Below are positions 36,635-45,961 of a DNA stretch of 64,000 bases, piece after piece. The stretch comes from AB-137-C09 sp964458185. Its GTDB lineage: Bacteria; Pseudomonadota; Zetaproteobacteria; Mariprofundales; Mariprofundaceae. Made by a program: the position numbers and the translations under genes. Every line of letters starts with the position of its first letter. Within the stretch, counting starts at the first letter, position 1. The notes under the pieces are model-generated. The model saw nothing but the letters and a program-made list of their open reading frames with translations, was not told the origin of the DNA and made no database searches. The DNA lies in the NCBI GenBank assembly GCA_964458185.1, contig CAYWFG010000003.1, positions 28,630 through 92,629 on the forward strand. Direction: 5' to 3'.

Positions 36635-37333
36635 TCAAGCTACAGGCGAGCGAATAATCGAGAATTGTCGTCCTGTTGCTCCACCATCACGGCGGTAAGA
36701 AAAAAATCGTTCGGGGTGGCATGATGTGCAAGGAGACATCAACTCAATTGAGGCAATGGGTACGCCTTTTGCTATGAACTGTTGTTGATTAATATTCGTT
36801 AGATTGGCATGCAAGGGCAACGATGCATCCATGGTTTTAGGCATGCTTTTTGCCAATGCGTGAAATGTGCTGGCATCAACCCGAAAGCAACATACGCCAA
36901 TAGCAGCCCCGATACTAACAATGATCTCCGCAGCAGGAATCCCGCGTGCTTGTAAGACATCGCATACATGACTGACGATGTTTTGTGCCGTACCACGCCA
37001 ACCCGCATGAATGGCCGCAACCACCCCCGTTGCAGGGTGCGCTAACAATACAGGAACACAATCTGCCGTTTGCACTGCCACAGAACAGCCCGCTTCAGCC
37101 GTCAATAAAGCATCGGCAGCAGCATCGTGATCTTGCCCTAAACCTGCATACCATTGCATCGCAACACCATGGACTTGTTGCGCACGGTGGGGCGTAGGCA
37201 TGCTCGTCGCTGCACACAATGCTTGTACATTTTTAGCAAAGGGAGGCTGGCTATAACCACCGCAGCGTTCACCAAAAACAGCTTGAATACCATGTTTTGC
37301 CATAAGCTGGGATGGTTTGGCGATCGGATTCAT
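36635..37333 (-). CDS. pgeF: PgeF/YfiH laccase-domain protein
   Basis: Polyphenol-oxidase-type protein; the E. coli homologue is reported to act as a peptidoglycan editing factor that removes wrongly placed L-Ser, and other homologues to act on purine nucleosides. The 232 residues hold the metal-binding HAGWRGTAQNIVSHV, the CVPVLLAHPATGVVAAIHAGWRG core and C-terminal TSCHPERFFSYRRDGGATGR. All family metal ligands seem present. It is divergent from truA. Confidence 0.9.
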   Translation of the reverse strand: MNPIAKPSQLMAKHGIQAVFGERCGGYSQPPFAKNVQALCAATSMPTPHRAQQVHGVAMQWYAGLGQDHDAAADALLTAEAGCSVAVQTADCVPVLLAHPATGVVAAIHAGWRGTAQNIVSHVCDVLQARGIPAAEIIVSIGAAIGVCCFRVDASTFHALAKSMPKTMDASLPLHANLTNINQQQFIAKGVPIASIELMSPCTSCHPERFFSYRRDGGATGRQFSIIRSPVA

Positions 37334-37442
37334 TGCGCTGGTTTTTTAAAAAACATAGGTTTGATGGTGTCAGTAGGTACTCCTGTGTCAACAAAAAGTA
37401 TCCCGTCACACAAAATCTGCTACGTTTCCAAGGATGGATTCT

Positions 37443-38252
37443 ATGGTTTCTACTTTACCTCAACATCAAACGCCATTGCAGCGTATCGCCCTCTGTGTGG
37501 AATACGATGGTCGTCGTTTTCATGGTTGGCAACGGCAAGATAATGCACGATCGGTACAAGCGTGTTTGGAAGCATCGCTGGCAGTGATAGAAGACCGTGT
37601 GGTTGCCTGCGTTGCCGCAGGGCGCACCGATGCAGGCGTGCATGCGGCGGCGATGCTGGTGCATGTGGATGTGCAACGCGCACGTTTTGAGCGTGCGCCG
37701 CGTGCTTATGTGCATGGCGTGAATGCCCGTTTGCCAACGGGGGTCATGGTGCTTGCCGTGCGTGCCGTTGCAGCTAATTTTCACGCTCGCTTTGATTGCA
37801 CTGAACGTCAATACCGTTACCAGATATGGAACAGAAAAACCTGTTCGGTGTTGCATCCGTGGCGACATTGGTGGATGCCGCGCCCCTTGAACGTAGCCGC
37901 CATGCAACAAGCCAGCAAGTATTTTTTAGGAACCCATGATTTTAATGCCGTACGCGCCAGTGGTTGCCAAGCGCATTCATCGGTGCGCACCATGCACCGC
38001 TTGACCATCAGCCAGCAGGGGCATGCGATCTATATTGAGGTGCGCGCCGATGGTTTTTTGTACCATATGGTTCGTAATATTGTCGGTTGCTTGGTGGAGG
38101 TCGGCTTGGGGCGTTGGCAGCCTGAGTATATTGCGACCCTATTGGAAGGGGGAACTCGTCAGCATACAGGCGTTACTGCCCCTGCGTATGGCTTGTATTT
38201 CACTAATGCTTGTTACCCTAATTTTAATGCCTGCGAGTTGATTGAACCATGA
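37443..38252 (+). CDS. truA: tRNA pseudouridine(38-40) synthase
   Basis: Modifies the anticodon arm of tRNAs. The 269 residues have the catalytic aspartate in GRTDAGVHA, VEYDGRRFHGWQRQ, and FLYHMVRNIVGCLVEVG at the second half. The ATG at 37443 lies 8 bases behind AAGGA, whereas the ATG at 37434 overlaps that site. The last four bases overlap the glycosylase start. Confidence 0.95.
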   Translation: MVSTLPQHQTPLQRIALCVEYDGRRFHGWQRQDNARSVQACLEASLAVIEDRVVACVAAGRTDAGVHAAAMLVHVDVQRARFERAPRAYVHGVNARLPTGVMVLAVRAVAANFHARFDCTERQYRYQIWNRKTCSVLHPWRHWWMPRPLNVAAMQQASKYFLGTHDFNAVRASGCQAHSSVRTMHRLTISQQGHAIYIEVRADGFLYHMVRNIVGCLVEVGLGRWQPEYIATLLEGGTRQHTGVTAPAYGLYFTNACYPNFNACELIEP

Positions 38253-38878
38253 TTGATTTTAACCCCCAATGCCAACGATGCCCACGCTTGGTAGATTTTC
38301 TTGGCAGTGTGCATGGGCAATACCCTGATTATTTTTGTGCACCTGTACCTGCTTTTGGTGATCCTTCTCCCCGCTTGCTGATTGTAGGCCTAGCCCCCGG
38401 CATGCACGGTGCAAATCGCACAGGGCGACCTTTTACAGGCGACCATGCAGGGGTGTTATTATACCAGACCTTGTATGAGCTTGGTTATGCTTCTTCCCCT
38501 CATGCTGAAGATGCCAACGATGGCTTGCAGTTGTTAGGCGCACGAATCACCAATGCCGTTAAATGCCTGCCACCGCAAAATAAACCGACAGGCGAAGAGA
38601 TACGTTGTTGCAATGATTATTTACAGCATGAAATAGCATGCCTCCCTACAGATTGTCGATTGCTTGCTTTGGGGAAAATCGCCCACGATGCAGTGGTTCG
38701 TAGTTATGGCGAACGGTTATCTACTTACCGTTTTTCGCATGCTGCTAGGCACACCATGCCTGATGGTCGCATACTGTTTGATTCTTACCATTGTTCGCGC
38801 TACAACACCCAAACCAAACGATTAACGCCCACCATGTTTTATGATGTGTTGGCACAAACCAAGATGCGAGAATGTTAA
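38249..38878 (+). CDS. uracil-DNA glycosylase family protein (UdgB/family 5-like)
   Basis: DNA repair glycosylase, probably removing uracil and some other damaged bases. The 209 residues contain CQRCPRL near the start and a CLPPQN loop in place, cysteines that fit the Fe-S cluster of family 4/5 enzymes. The active loop is LIVGLAPGMHGANRTGRPFTGD, and the second motif is HCSRYNTQTKR (family 5 has a similar H-S-x-x-N block). Family 5 is favoured by the GLAPGxHGANRTGRPFTGD form. The start overlaps truA; cimA begins 2 bases after it. Confidence 0.88.
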   Translation: MIDFNPQCQRCPRLVDFLGSVHGQYPDYFCAPVPAFGDPSPRLLIVGLAPGMHGANRTGRPFTGDHAGVLLYQTLYELGYASSPHAEDANDGLQLLGARITNAVKCLPPQNKPTGEEIRCCNDYLQHEIACLPTDCRLLALGKIAHDAVVRSYGERLSTYRFSHAARHTMPDGRILFDSYHCSRYNTQTKRLTPTMFYDVLAQTKMREC

Positions 38879-38879
38879 C

Positions 38880-40469
38880 GTGAAATCATTGGAATTTTTT
38901 GACACCACCCTGCGTGATGGCAGTCAAACCGTAGGGATCAGCTTTTCCGCGCAAGATAAACTGCGTATTGCCGAACGGCTAGCCGACTTTGGTATTGATT
39001 GGATTGAAGGTGGTTGGCCAGGCGCAAACCCCAAGGATGATTGTTTTTTCAAAAAGATGCGTGATCGGCAATGGGAGCATAGTCAATTGGTTGCTTTTGG
39101 CAGCACCGCTAAAGCAGGTCATCTTGCGCATGCCGATCCAGGCTTGCATGCCTTGTTGCACGCCAAAGCCGATGCAATTTGTATTTTTGGTAAAATATGG
39201 CCGCTGCATGTGCAAAAGGCATTGGGGATTTCACGGCAAGAAAATCTTGACCTTATTCATCAGTCGGTTGTATTTTTAAAACAACATATCAGCACAGTTT
39301 TTTTTGATGCAGAGCATTTTTTTGATGGCTACCGAGACGATGCCGATTATAGCATAAAAGCACTACAAGCAGCCCATGATGCAGGCGCAGATGCTTTGGT
39401 GTTGTGTGATACCAATGGTGGCTCTACGCCTTTTGAAGTGGCTTCTATGGTCAGCCATGTGATTCGTCGCTTCCCACGGCAAACCATTGGCATTCATGCA
39501 CACAATGATTGTGATCTAGCTGTTGCCAATAGCATTGCCGCAGCACGGGTGGGGGCGCGGCATATTCAAGGAACCATGAATGGTATTGGCGAGCGTTGTG
39601 GTAATGCCAATTTAACGTCGGTGATTCCTAACTTGATGCTAAAAATGAAGATGCCATCGCATTTGCAATACCGTCAATTAAAAGAACTGCGATCACTTTC
39701 TGACTTTGTCAACGAAATGGCAAACCGCATGCCTTGGCGACATCAGCCTTATGTTGGGCAAAATGCTTTTGCCCATAAAGGCGGTATTCATGTTTCTGCG
39801 GTTAAAAAAAGCCCTGTATTGTATGAACATATTGACCCTACGGTGGTGGGTAATCATCAACGTGTTATTGTATCGGATCAAGCAGGGCGCAGCAATATTA
39901 TTGCCAAAACAGCAGGGCTTTCATTAAAACGAAAAATCAATCCCGATGACCCCGCCATTCAGCGTATGGTTGCACAAGTTAAAGAGTTAGAAAATCAGGG
40001 CTATGCTTTTGAAGGTGCGGAGGCATCGTTTCAATTGCGCTTTAAGCGTGCTTTAGGTGAGTTCCGTCATTATTTCACTTTAAAAGCATTCCGCGTACTC
40101 GATGCCAAACATGACCACGATATTCAAGCAGAAGCCGAAGCAACCGTGCATTTATCGGTCGGTGAACGCATCTACCACACGGTTGCACTCGGTAATGGTC
40201 CTGTCAATGCCATTGACCAAGCCTTACGCTTGGCTCTTTCGAGTCATTACCCCAGCGTCAACAATATGCGCATGACTGATTTTAAAATGCGCGTATTAAG
40301 CACCCGAGAAGGGACAGAAGCGAAGGTGCGGGTATTGATTGAATCAACCGATGGTACTAAGAAATGGGGGACGGTCGGTGTTTCTACCAATATGATAGAG
40401 GCGAGCTATCAAGCACTGGTTGATGCAATTGAATACAAGTTGATGCAAGATGGGATTGAGCCGCCGTAG
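38880..40469 (+). CDS. cimA: (R)-citramalate synthase
   Basis: Condenses acetyl-CoA with pyruvate to citramalate, giving a threonine-independent route to 2-oxobutanoate and isoleucine. The 529 residues begin VKSLEFFDTTLRDGSQTVG from a GTG at 38880, directly after the glycosylase stop. The HMGL-like barrel contains GWPGANPKDD, HAHNDCDLAVANS and GERCGNANL. A LeuA-type allosteric domain lies at about 400-529. The GWPGANPKDDxFF signature is the long citramalate/2-isopropylmalate type CimA. An ATG 39 bases upstream overlaps the glycosylase gene and adds non-conserved residues. Confidence 0.92.
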   Translation: MKSLEFFDTTLRDGSQTVGISFSAQDKLRIAERLADFGIDWIEGGWPGANPKDDCFFKKMRDRQWEHSQLVAFGSTAKAGHLAHADPGLHALLHAKADAICIFGKIWPLHVQKALGISRQENLDLIHQSVVFLKQHISTVFFDAEHFFDGYRDDADYSIKALQAAHDAGADALVLCDTNGGSTPFEVASMVSHVIRRFPRQTIGIHAHNDCDLAVANSIAAARVGARHIQGTMNGIGERCGNANLTSVIPNLMLKMKMPSHLQYRQLKELRSLSDFVNEMANRMPWRHQPYVGQNAFAHKGGIHVSAVKKSPVLYEHIDPTVVGNHQRVIVSDQAGRSNIIAKTAGLSLKRKINPDDPAIQRMVAQVKELENQGYAFEGAEASFQLRFKRALGEFRHYFTLKAFRVLDAKHDHDIQAEAEATVHLSVGERIYHTVALGNGPVNAIDQALRLALSSHYPSVNNMRMTDFKMRVLSTREGTEAKVRVLIESTDGTKKWGTVGVSTNMIEASYQALVDAIEYKLMQDGIEPP

Positions 40470-40494
40470 GGGTTGTCTGCCCACTTAAATTTTA

Positions 40495-40675
40495 GGCTTC
40501 CCTTTTAAGACTAGAAAGACAATAAAATCAATGGGTTATAGCTTTTTAAAAAAGCACCTTTAACCCCCATGTTTTAACCAAATTTCTAGGTGAGCTTTAC
40601 TTTTTTAGCCTACAAAACTGTTCTACTTTATACGGAAATCCATTCATTTTGTCCCGTCTTAAAAGGGGAACTCCC
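40495..40675. mobile_element. MITE-like element built from two inverted family C repeats
   Basis: The left end GGCTTCCCTTTTAAGAC (40495) and the right end GTCCCGTCTTAAAAGGGGAA (40651) are inverted copies of family C, 181 bp apart end to end. The interior is AT-rich and non-coding. The left part, including TAAAATCAATGGGTTA, also matches the copy at the window's right edge over about 50 bases. It lies between cimA and miaB. This is the only place in the window where both ends are seen, and it suggests family C single copies are solo ends. Confidence 0.6.
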
Positions 40676-40735
40676 AGTGGCATAAGCTTTACTGCAAGTT
40701 GCCTAACGCTAGCAAGTTCTTAGCATTGACCGCCC

Positions 40736-42112
40736 ATGACACACAATAATCCACTTCCATCCATTGATACGCTGTTTATTAAAACCTATGGCTGCCAGAT
40801 GAATGAATATGATTCATCACGCATGATTGATCTTATGAAGCAAGCGTATGGCATGCGTTTGGTAGAAAAGCCTGAAGATGCCGATGTTATTTTAATGAAT
40901 ACTTGTTCAGTACGCGAAAAAGCCGAAGAAAAAGTGTATTCTGAACTCGGACGTTACCGTAAGTTAAAAGATAAAAAACCGTCATTAATTATTGGGGTCG
41001 GCGGGTGCGTTGCACAGCAAGAGGGCGAACGCATCCAACAACGCGCACCTTATGTCGATGCGGTATTTGGCCCGCAGGCATACCACCATTTACCGGCAAT
41101 GATCAACAAAATTCGACGTGAGCGGGTGCGCGTGGCAGATATCGACATGCCAGAGATTGAAAAATTTGATCATTTACCAACCACCCAAGATGCCGTCAAA
41201 CAGGGCATATCTGCCTATGTGACGATTATGGAAGGTTGTGATAAGTTTTGTACATTTTGCGTTGTGCCTTACACACGGGGCGGTGAAATTTCACGTCCTG
41301 TTGATGATGTGCTGGCAGAGTGCCGCATTATTTTGGCATCAGGTTGTGTGGAAATCACTTTGCTGGGGCAAAACGTCAATGGTTACCGTGCCATTGGGGC
41401 TGATGGCGAAGAATGGGATTTTACCATGCTGCTTTATGCTTTGGCAGAGCTAGAAGGGCTAAAACGTTTGCGGTTCACCACCAGTCACCCCACTGAAATG
41501 AACGAAGATTTAGCGATGGCTTTTGCTGATATTGATGTGTTGATGCCCTTTATTCATCTACCAGTGCAGAGCGGTTCGGATCGTATCTTAACCTTGATGC
41601 ACCGTGGTCATGACACTGATACCTATTTGCGCACGATTGACACTTTGCGCAAATATACCCCTGCGATTGCATTATCTTCTGATTTTATTGTTGGTTATCC
41701 CGGTGAAACGGATGAAGACTTTGCCCAAACTTTGGCACTGGTGCGGCAAGTAGGTTATGACTCTGCCTATTGTTTTAAATACTCACCACGCCCTGGTACG
41801 CCTGCCTCAGAGCAAAACGATAGTATTTCTGAGGTGATTAAAAATAAACGCTTGCATCAGTTGCTTGACCTCATGCATGAACAAAGCAGTAAAGCCTTAG
41901 CGCGACATATTGGTACGATGATGTCTGTTTTAGTTGAGCGAAAAGGCAAAAAAGAAGGCGATATACAAGGACGAACTGAAGATTTTAAAATCGTACACTT
42001 TGCAGGAAACCCACGTTTGATTGGGCATATTGTAACGGTAAAAATCATTGCTGCTTATGGGCAGTCGTTGCGTGGGGAGATTGTTATCAACAGTCATCAG
42101 CATGATAACTGA
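40736..42112 (+). CDS. miaB: tRNA-2-methylthio-N6-dimethylallyladenosine synthase
   Basis: Radical SAM methylthiotransferase acting on the MiaA product. The 458 residues have the N-terminal MTTase domain with three cysteines (KTYGCQMNEYDSSRM, NTCSVREKAEEKVYSELG, GGCVAQ), the radical SAM motif CDKFCTFC (MEGCDKFCTFCVVPYTRG) and a C-terminal TRAM domain (about 385-450). It heads the conserved miaB-phoH-ybeY-corC order. phoH overlaps its end by 11 bases. Confidence 0.97.
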   Translation: MTHNNPLPSIDTLFIKTYGCQMNEYDSSRMIDLMKQAYGMRLVEKPEDADVILMNTCSVREKAEEKVYSELGRYRKLKDKKPSLIIGVGGCVAQQEGERIQQRAPYVDAVFGPQAYHHLPAMINKIRRERVRVADIDMPEIEKFDHLPTTQDAVKQGISAYVTIMEGCDKFCTFCVVPYTRGGEISRPVDDVLAECRIILASGCVEITLLGQNVNGYRAIGADGEEWDFTMLLYALAELEGLKRLRFTTSHPTEMNEDLAMAFADIDVLMPFIHLPVQSGSDRILTLMHRGHDTDTYLRTIDTLRKYTPAIALSSDFIVGYPGETDEDFAQTLALVRQVGYDSAYCFKYSPRPGTPASEQNDSISEVIKNKRLHQLLDLMHEQSSKALARHIGTMMSVLVERKGKKEGDIQGRTEDFKIVHFAGNPRLIGHIVTVKIIAAYGQSLRGEIVINSHQHDN

Positions 42113-43067
42113 TTGCCATTTAGACCTTAGCGAATTATCCGCTGCCACGCTGCGACAGTTGTGCGGCCCTCAGCAGGCATACTTGCGGCGTTTAGAGCAT
42201 GCCTTAGCGGTATCTTTTTATGGTCATGCTGGCAATTGGCGCATTGAGGGAGAGCAAGCATCTGTAGCAGCGGAACTCTTGCAAACGCTGGTACCACAAG
42301 CCAAACAAGGAACAATGAACGAACAAACATTAGAAGAAGCGTTGCGTTTGCGGCGTGCGAAAGCGGCAGAGCCAAGCGATGAAACGCTACCGACAACGGT
42401 AAGTTTTCAGGCTGGACGGCGCAATATTACAGGCAAAACCCCTAACCAATGCCGTTACTTGCAAGCCATGGAAGCATCGGTATTAACGGTAGCCGTTGGC
42501 CCTGCTGGTTCAGGCAAAACCTACCTTGCGGTGGCAATGGCTGTTGCTGCTTTAAACAGCAACAAAGTAGAGCGTATTATTTTAACCCGCCCCGCTGTCG
42601 AAGCAGGGGAGCGTCTGGGCTTTTTACCAGGGGATTTGCAACAAAAGGTTGATCCGTATTTAATCCCTCTTTTTGATGCTTTGTCTGACATGCTGGGGCG
42701 AGAAAAAATGCTGGCATTGATGGAGCAACGGCGCATTGAGATTGCACCACTGGCCTATATGCGCGGACGCACTTTAAGTGATGCTTTTGTTATTTTGGAT
42801 GAAGCTCAAAATACGACCCGTTCGCAAATGAAAATGTTTTTAACCCGATTAGGGTTTTCTTCGCGCATGGTTGTCACGGGTGATATTACCCAAGTTGATT
42901 TACCGCGCGATCACCTAAGTGGTTTATTGCATGCCATTCATGTGTTGCGTGAGGTAAAAAATGACGTTCGTATTTGTTATTTGCAAGCACATGACGTAGT
43001 GCGCCACCGCTTGGTCGAGCATATCGTCCAAGCGTATGAGCATGATGCTAAACACGATCATGAATAA
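42102..43067 (+). CDS. ybeZ: PhoH-family ATPase (YbeZ)
   Basis: P-loop ATPase that partners YbeY in ribosome and RNA quality control. The 321 residues have an N-terminal KH-like part, the Walker A motif GPAGSGKTYLAVAMAV (about 142) and the Walker B motif VILDEAQNTT. The ATG at 42102 (MITDCHLDL) is preferred; a longer frame to 42048 would overlap miaB more deeply. ybeY starts inside its final codons. Confidence 0.94.
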   Translation: MITDCHLDLSELSAATLRQLCGPQQAYLRRLEHALAVSFYGHAGNWRIEGEQASVAAELLQTLVPQAKQGTMNEQTLEEALRLRRAKAAEPSDETLPTTVSFQAGRRNITGKTPNQCRYLQAMEASVLTVAVGPAGSGKTYLAVAMAVAALNSNKVERIILTRPAVEAGERLGFLPGDLQQKVDPYLIPLFDALSDMLGREKMLALMEQRRIEIAPLAYMRGRTLSDAFVILDEAQNTTRSQMKMFLTRLGFSSRMVVTGDITQVDLPRDHLSGLLHAIHVLREVKNDVRICYLQAHDVVRHRLVEHIVQAYEHDAKHDHE

Positions 43068-43548
43068 TATTGCTATCATCATGGATGATGGCAATGAGCA
43101 TGGTGAGCAGTGGCAACAATGGATTGATAGCGAAACGATTGAACAAGGGGTGACAGCGTTATTAACCCTATTAAATACACCATCATTGATGGCTGCGCCT
43201 GTATGCATTCGTTTTGCCAGTGATGCCAACGTTCAACAATTAAATGCCCTTTGGCGAGACAAAGATGCCGTGACCGATGTGCTTTCTTTCCCGATGCAAG
43301 ATGCCCCTGATTTTGTAGCAGCGCAACCATTAGGGGATATTGTGTTGGCCGTGCCTTTTATCAATCATGCGGCAGCATCGTTGCAGATTCCTGCCGAGGA
43401 TCATGCCATGCATTTGATTATTCATGGTATGCTACATCTTCTTGGCTATGACCATCAAGAGGATGCAGCAGCGGTCATCATGCAATCACTTGAATCTCAA
43501 TGCATGCAACAACTGGGCTTGCACAATCCTTATTCAGATCATGTTTGA
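43060..43548 (+). CDS. ybeY: endoribonuclease YbeY
   Basis: Zinc-dependent RNase involved in 16S rRNA 3' maturation. The 162 residues end with the metal-binding H-x3-H-x5-H motif (HGMLHLLGYDH), and carry DVLSFPM upstream. Several ATGs occur at the start; 43060 (MNNIAIIMDDG) is chosen for minimal overlap with ybeZ, and 43036 is also possible. corC overlaps its last 8 bases. Confidence 0.93.
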   Translation: MNNIAIIMDDGNEHGEQWQQWIDSETIEQGVTALLTLLNTPSLMAAPVCIRFASDANVQQLNALWRDKDAVTDVLSFPMQDAPDFVAAQPLGDIVLAVPFINHAAASLQIPAEDHAMHLIIHGMLHLLGYDHQEDAAAVIMQSLESQCMQQLGLHNPYSDHV

Positions 43549-44365
43549 GCGACTGCAACGGATACAACAGCGTTTACGCCATCGAAAATTAAAACAAATG
43601 CGTCCCGGAAAGGATGAACAAGAACTGTTAACCATTATTCGCCGTGCTGAAGCGATATCTTCAGAAGAAGAACGACAGGCACTGGAAGATTTTATTCACT
43701 TTCAAGAATTGCGTGTCCGTGAAATCATGACCCCTCGCTTGGATATTGTTTATATTGACCGCCATTGTACCTTACACCAAGCCTGTCAAAAAATGATAGA
43801 TAAAAACATGGTGCGCATGCCTGTGGTGGATGGTTCGTTGGATCAAGTGGTGGGAATGATCCATATTCGGGCATTGTTTGAAGCGTTGGTTAATAAACAA
43901 GAAACGCCATTGTATGAGATGTTGCATGAACCTATTTGGGTTTCTGAACTGGAAAAGGTGGGTAGCCTGCTGTCACGCATGCGTTCACAAAGTCACGCCG
44001 CGATTGCCCGCGACGAATTTGGCGGCACAGCAGGTCTTGTCACCTTATCGGATTTATTGGGAGAAATTTTTGGCCCCTTAACGGCTGCTGAAGAACAGGA
44101 ACAATTAGAAGAAATTACCCACACAGAACAAGGTATCATAGTCTCTGCACGGGTACGTATCGAAGATATTGAAGATACCATTAACTTGCCTCAATCCTTA
44201 TTGGATGGAGATTTTGATACCTTGGGTGGCTTGTTGATTACTCACACGGGTACGATCCCTCATCAAGGTGAAGAAATTGTGCTGAGTGGCTTGCGTTTTG
44301 TTATTGAAAAAGCCAGCCCTCGTTGTATTGAAAAAATACGTATTCAAGTAATTGATACGAAATGA
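43541..44365 (+). CDS. corC: CorC/YbeX-type CBS-domain protein
   Basis: Cytosolic protein of the HlyC/CorC family, linked to magnesium/cobalt efflux and, through its gene neighbours, to ribosome function. The 274 residues contain VREIMTPRLDIVYID (first CBS domain, about 65-120), a second CBS domain (about 125-185, AIARDEFGGTAGLVTLSDLLGEI) and the C-terminal CorC_HlyC domain with TLGGLLI. The ATG at 43541 is used; lnt, the frequent next gene, is absent and trxB follows after an AAGGAG site. Confidence 0.92.
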   Translation: MFERLQRIQQRLRHRKLKQMRPGKDEQELLTIIRRAEAISSEEERQALEDFIHFQELRVREIMTPRLDIVYIDRHCTLHQACQKMIDKNMVRMPVVDGSLDQVVGMIHIRALFEALVNKQETPLYEMLHEPIWVSELEKVGSLLSRMRSQSHAAIARDEFGGTAGLVTLSDLLGEIFGPLTAAEEQEQLEEITHTEQGIIVSARVRIEDIEDTINLPQSLLDGDFDTLGGLLITHTGTIPHQGEEIVLSGLRFVIEKASPRCIEKIRIQVIDTK

Positions 44366-44390
44366 TTATTAAAAAATATAAGGAGATTTT

Positions 44391-45326
44391 ATGTCAAAGC
44401 AAGAACATCATCCACTGATTATTTTGGGTTCTGGCCCTGCGGGTTATTCCGCTGCTATTTATGCGGCTCGAGCCAACTTAAATCCTGTGGTCGTGCAAGG
44501 CATGCAACCAGGCGGGCAATTAACCACCACCACTGATGTCGATAACTACCCCGGTTATAAAGATGGTGTGCAAGGCCCTGTCATGATGGAAGACTTGCAA
44601 GCACAAGCAGCGCGATTTGGTACAACAATTATTTGGGATCATGTCAACAGTGTTGATTTATCGGTGCGTCCCTTTGTGTTGAACAGTGATGAAGGGAAAT
44701 ACACCTGTGATGCATTGATTCTTGCCACAGGAGCTTCTGCTAAATACTTGGGTTTACCCAGCGAAACAGCATTTTCAGGGCGTGGCGTATCCGCTTGTGC
44801 AACGTGTGATGGTTTTTTCTACCGCAATCAAGAAGTCGCTGTTATCGGTGGTGGTGATACTGCGGTAGAAGAGGCGATTTATTTGGCAAACATTTGCAGT
44901 AAAGTCACCTTGGTACACCGCCGCGATAGTTTACGTGCCGAAAAAGTGATGCAAGATCATTTGCTGGCTTGCGATAATGTTGACGTGGCTTGGAACAGCG
45001 TGCTTGACGAAGTGCTCGGCGACGACAGCGGCGTGACGGGTATGCGTTTAAAATCAACCCTTGATGGTAGCACACGCGATGTCTCGGTGCATGGTGTTTT
45101 TATTGCCATTGGTCATCAACCCAACACAGGCTTTTTAGATGGTCAGCTAGATTGTGATGCTGCGGGTTATTTAACGGTGAAGGGGCGCAGTACTGAAACA
45201 TCCGTGGCAGGCGTTTTTGCTGCAGGTGATGTGGCAGACCCTGTATATAGGCAAGCGATAACCAGTGCTGGCGAAGGCTGCAAGGCTGCGCTTGATGCTG
45301 AGCGTTGGTTAACCTTAAAACAGTAA
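44391..45326 (+). CDS. trxB: thioredoxin-disulfide reductase
   Basis: FAD/NADPH enzyme that recycles thioredoxin. The 311 residues contain the FAD site GSGPAGYSAAIYAARANL, the redox pair in SACATCDGFFYRN (CATC), the NADPH site VIGGGDTAVEEAIYL and the closing AGDVADPVYRQAITSAGEG. AAGGAG lies 8 bases before the ATG. It stands at the end of the corC run and 8 bases before the next gene. Confidence 0.96.
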   Translation: MSKQEHHPLIILGSGPAGYSAAIYAARANLNPVVVQGMQPGGQLTTTTDVDNYPGYKDGVQGPVMMEDLQAQAARFGTTIIWDHVNSVDLSVRPFVLNSDEGKYTCDALILATGASAKYLGLPSETAFSGRGVSACATCDGFFYRNQEVAVIGGGDTAVEEAIYLANICSKVTLVHRRDSLRAEKVMQDHLLACDNVDVAWNSVLDEVLGDDSGVTGMRLKSTLDGSTRDVSVHGVFIAIGHQPNTGFLDGQLDCDAAGYLTVKGRSTETSVAGVFAAGDVADPVYRQAITSAGEGCKAALDAERWLTLKQ

Positions 45327-45334
45327 ATTAACGC

Positions 45335-45961
45335 ATGTTGCACCCCATGCTTTGGATAAGGCTTATTTTTTTACTGTCGTGGTGTCTTGCACCAACAGCA
45401 TGGGCTGACCCTGCCGCTGCCTACCAACAGGCGTTAAACATGGCAGCCCAAGGTAAGGTGAATACTGCCATTGCCATGTTGCAAGGTGCAACGCAATCGA
45501 CGTTTCCGATGTCGCCGTGGCATGCGCGGATGCAAGCTGCGGCAGCATTGTTACGCATGCAACAAGCACAGCAAACAACGGTTGTTGATGATGATAACCC
45601 TTACTTGCAATTAGCCTATCATTATGCCCAACAAACGCCGCCGCCTACCAGCAACAGTATTGTTTTTCCTGCGGTATTGGCTGCTTTATTGCCAGGGTCT
45701 GGTCATGCATGGTTGGGGCGTTGGCATGATGCATGGACAGCAGCCTTATTGGTTGTACCAATGTTGGGATTAAGCGTGTGGGCCATGCGGCGAAAAATGG
45801 GGCCTGTGACGGTGTTCTTTTCGCTGATTACACTGTGGTTATGGTCTGGCACGGTATTTTCTACCATGTCATTGGTACAGCGCGGCATGAGCGAAGGCTA
45901 TATGCTATGGTGGCAAGGTTGTTGGCTGGCTTCGGGCTTGATGGGGCATGTGCCGTGGTAA
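45335..45961 (+). CDS. secreted/membrane protein of unknown function
   Basis: 208 residues with a signal peptide (cleaved near TAWA-DP), a helical Ala/Gln-rich periplasmic part (about 27-105) resembling TPR-like repeats, and then three hydrophobic segments (about 108-126, 131-147, 153-170). The stretch LLPGSGHAWLGRWHDAW resembles the glycine-rich turn of TM2-type membrane proteins. I cannot name a function. The stop overlaps the ATG of the YidD-like gene by one base, so the pair is likely to act together. Confidence 0.65.
   Translation: MLHPMLWIRLIFLLSWCLAPTAWADPAAAYQQALNMAAQGKVNTAIAMLQGATQSTFPMSPWHARMQAAAALLRMQQAQQTTVVDDDNPYLQLAYHYAQQTPPPTSNSIVFPAVLAALLPGSGHAWLGRWHDAWTAALLVVPMLGLSVWAMRRKMGPVTVFFSLITLWLWSGTVFSTMSLVQRGMSEGYMLWWQGCWLASGLMGHVPW

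Noticed and set aside
40470..40735. A small gene between cimA and miaB
   Set aside because: No ORF with a start and ribosome site is present; the space is taken by inverted family C repeats.
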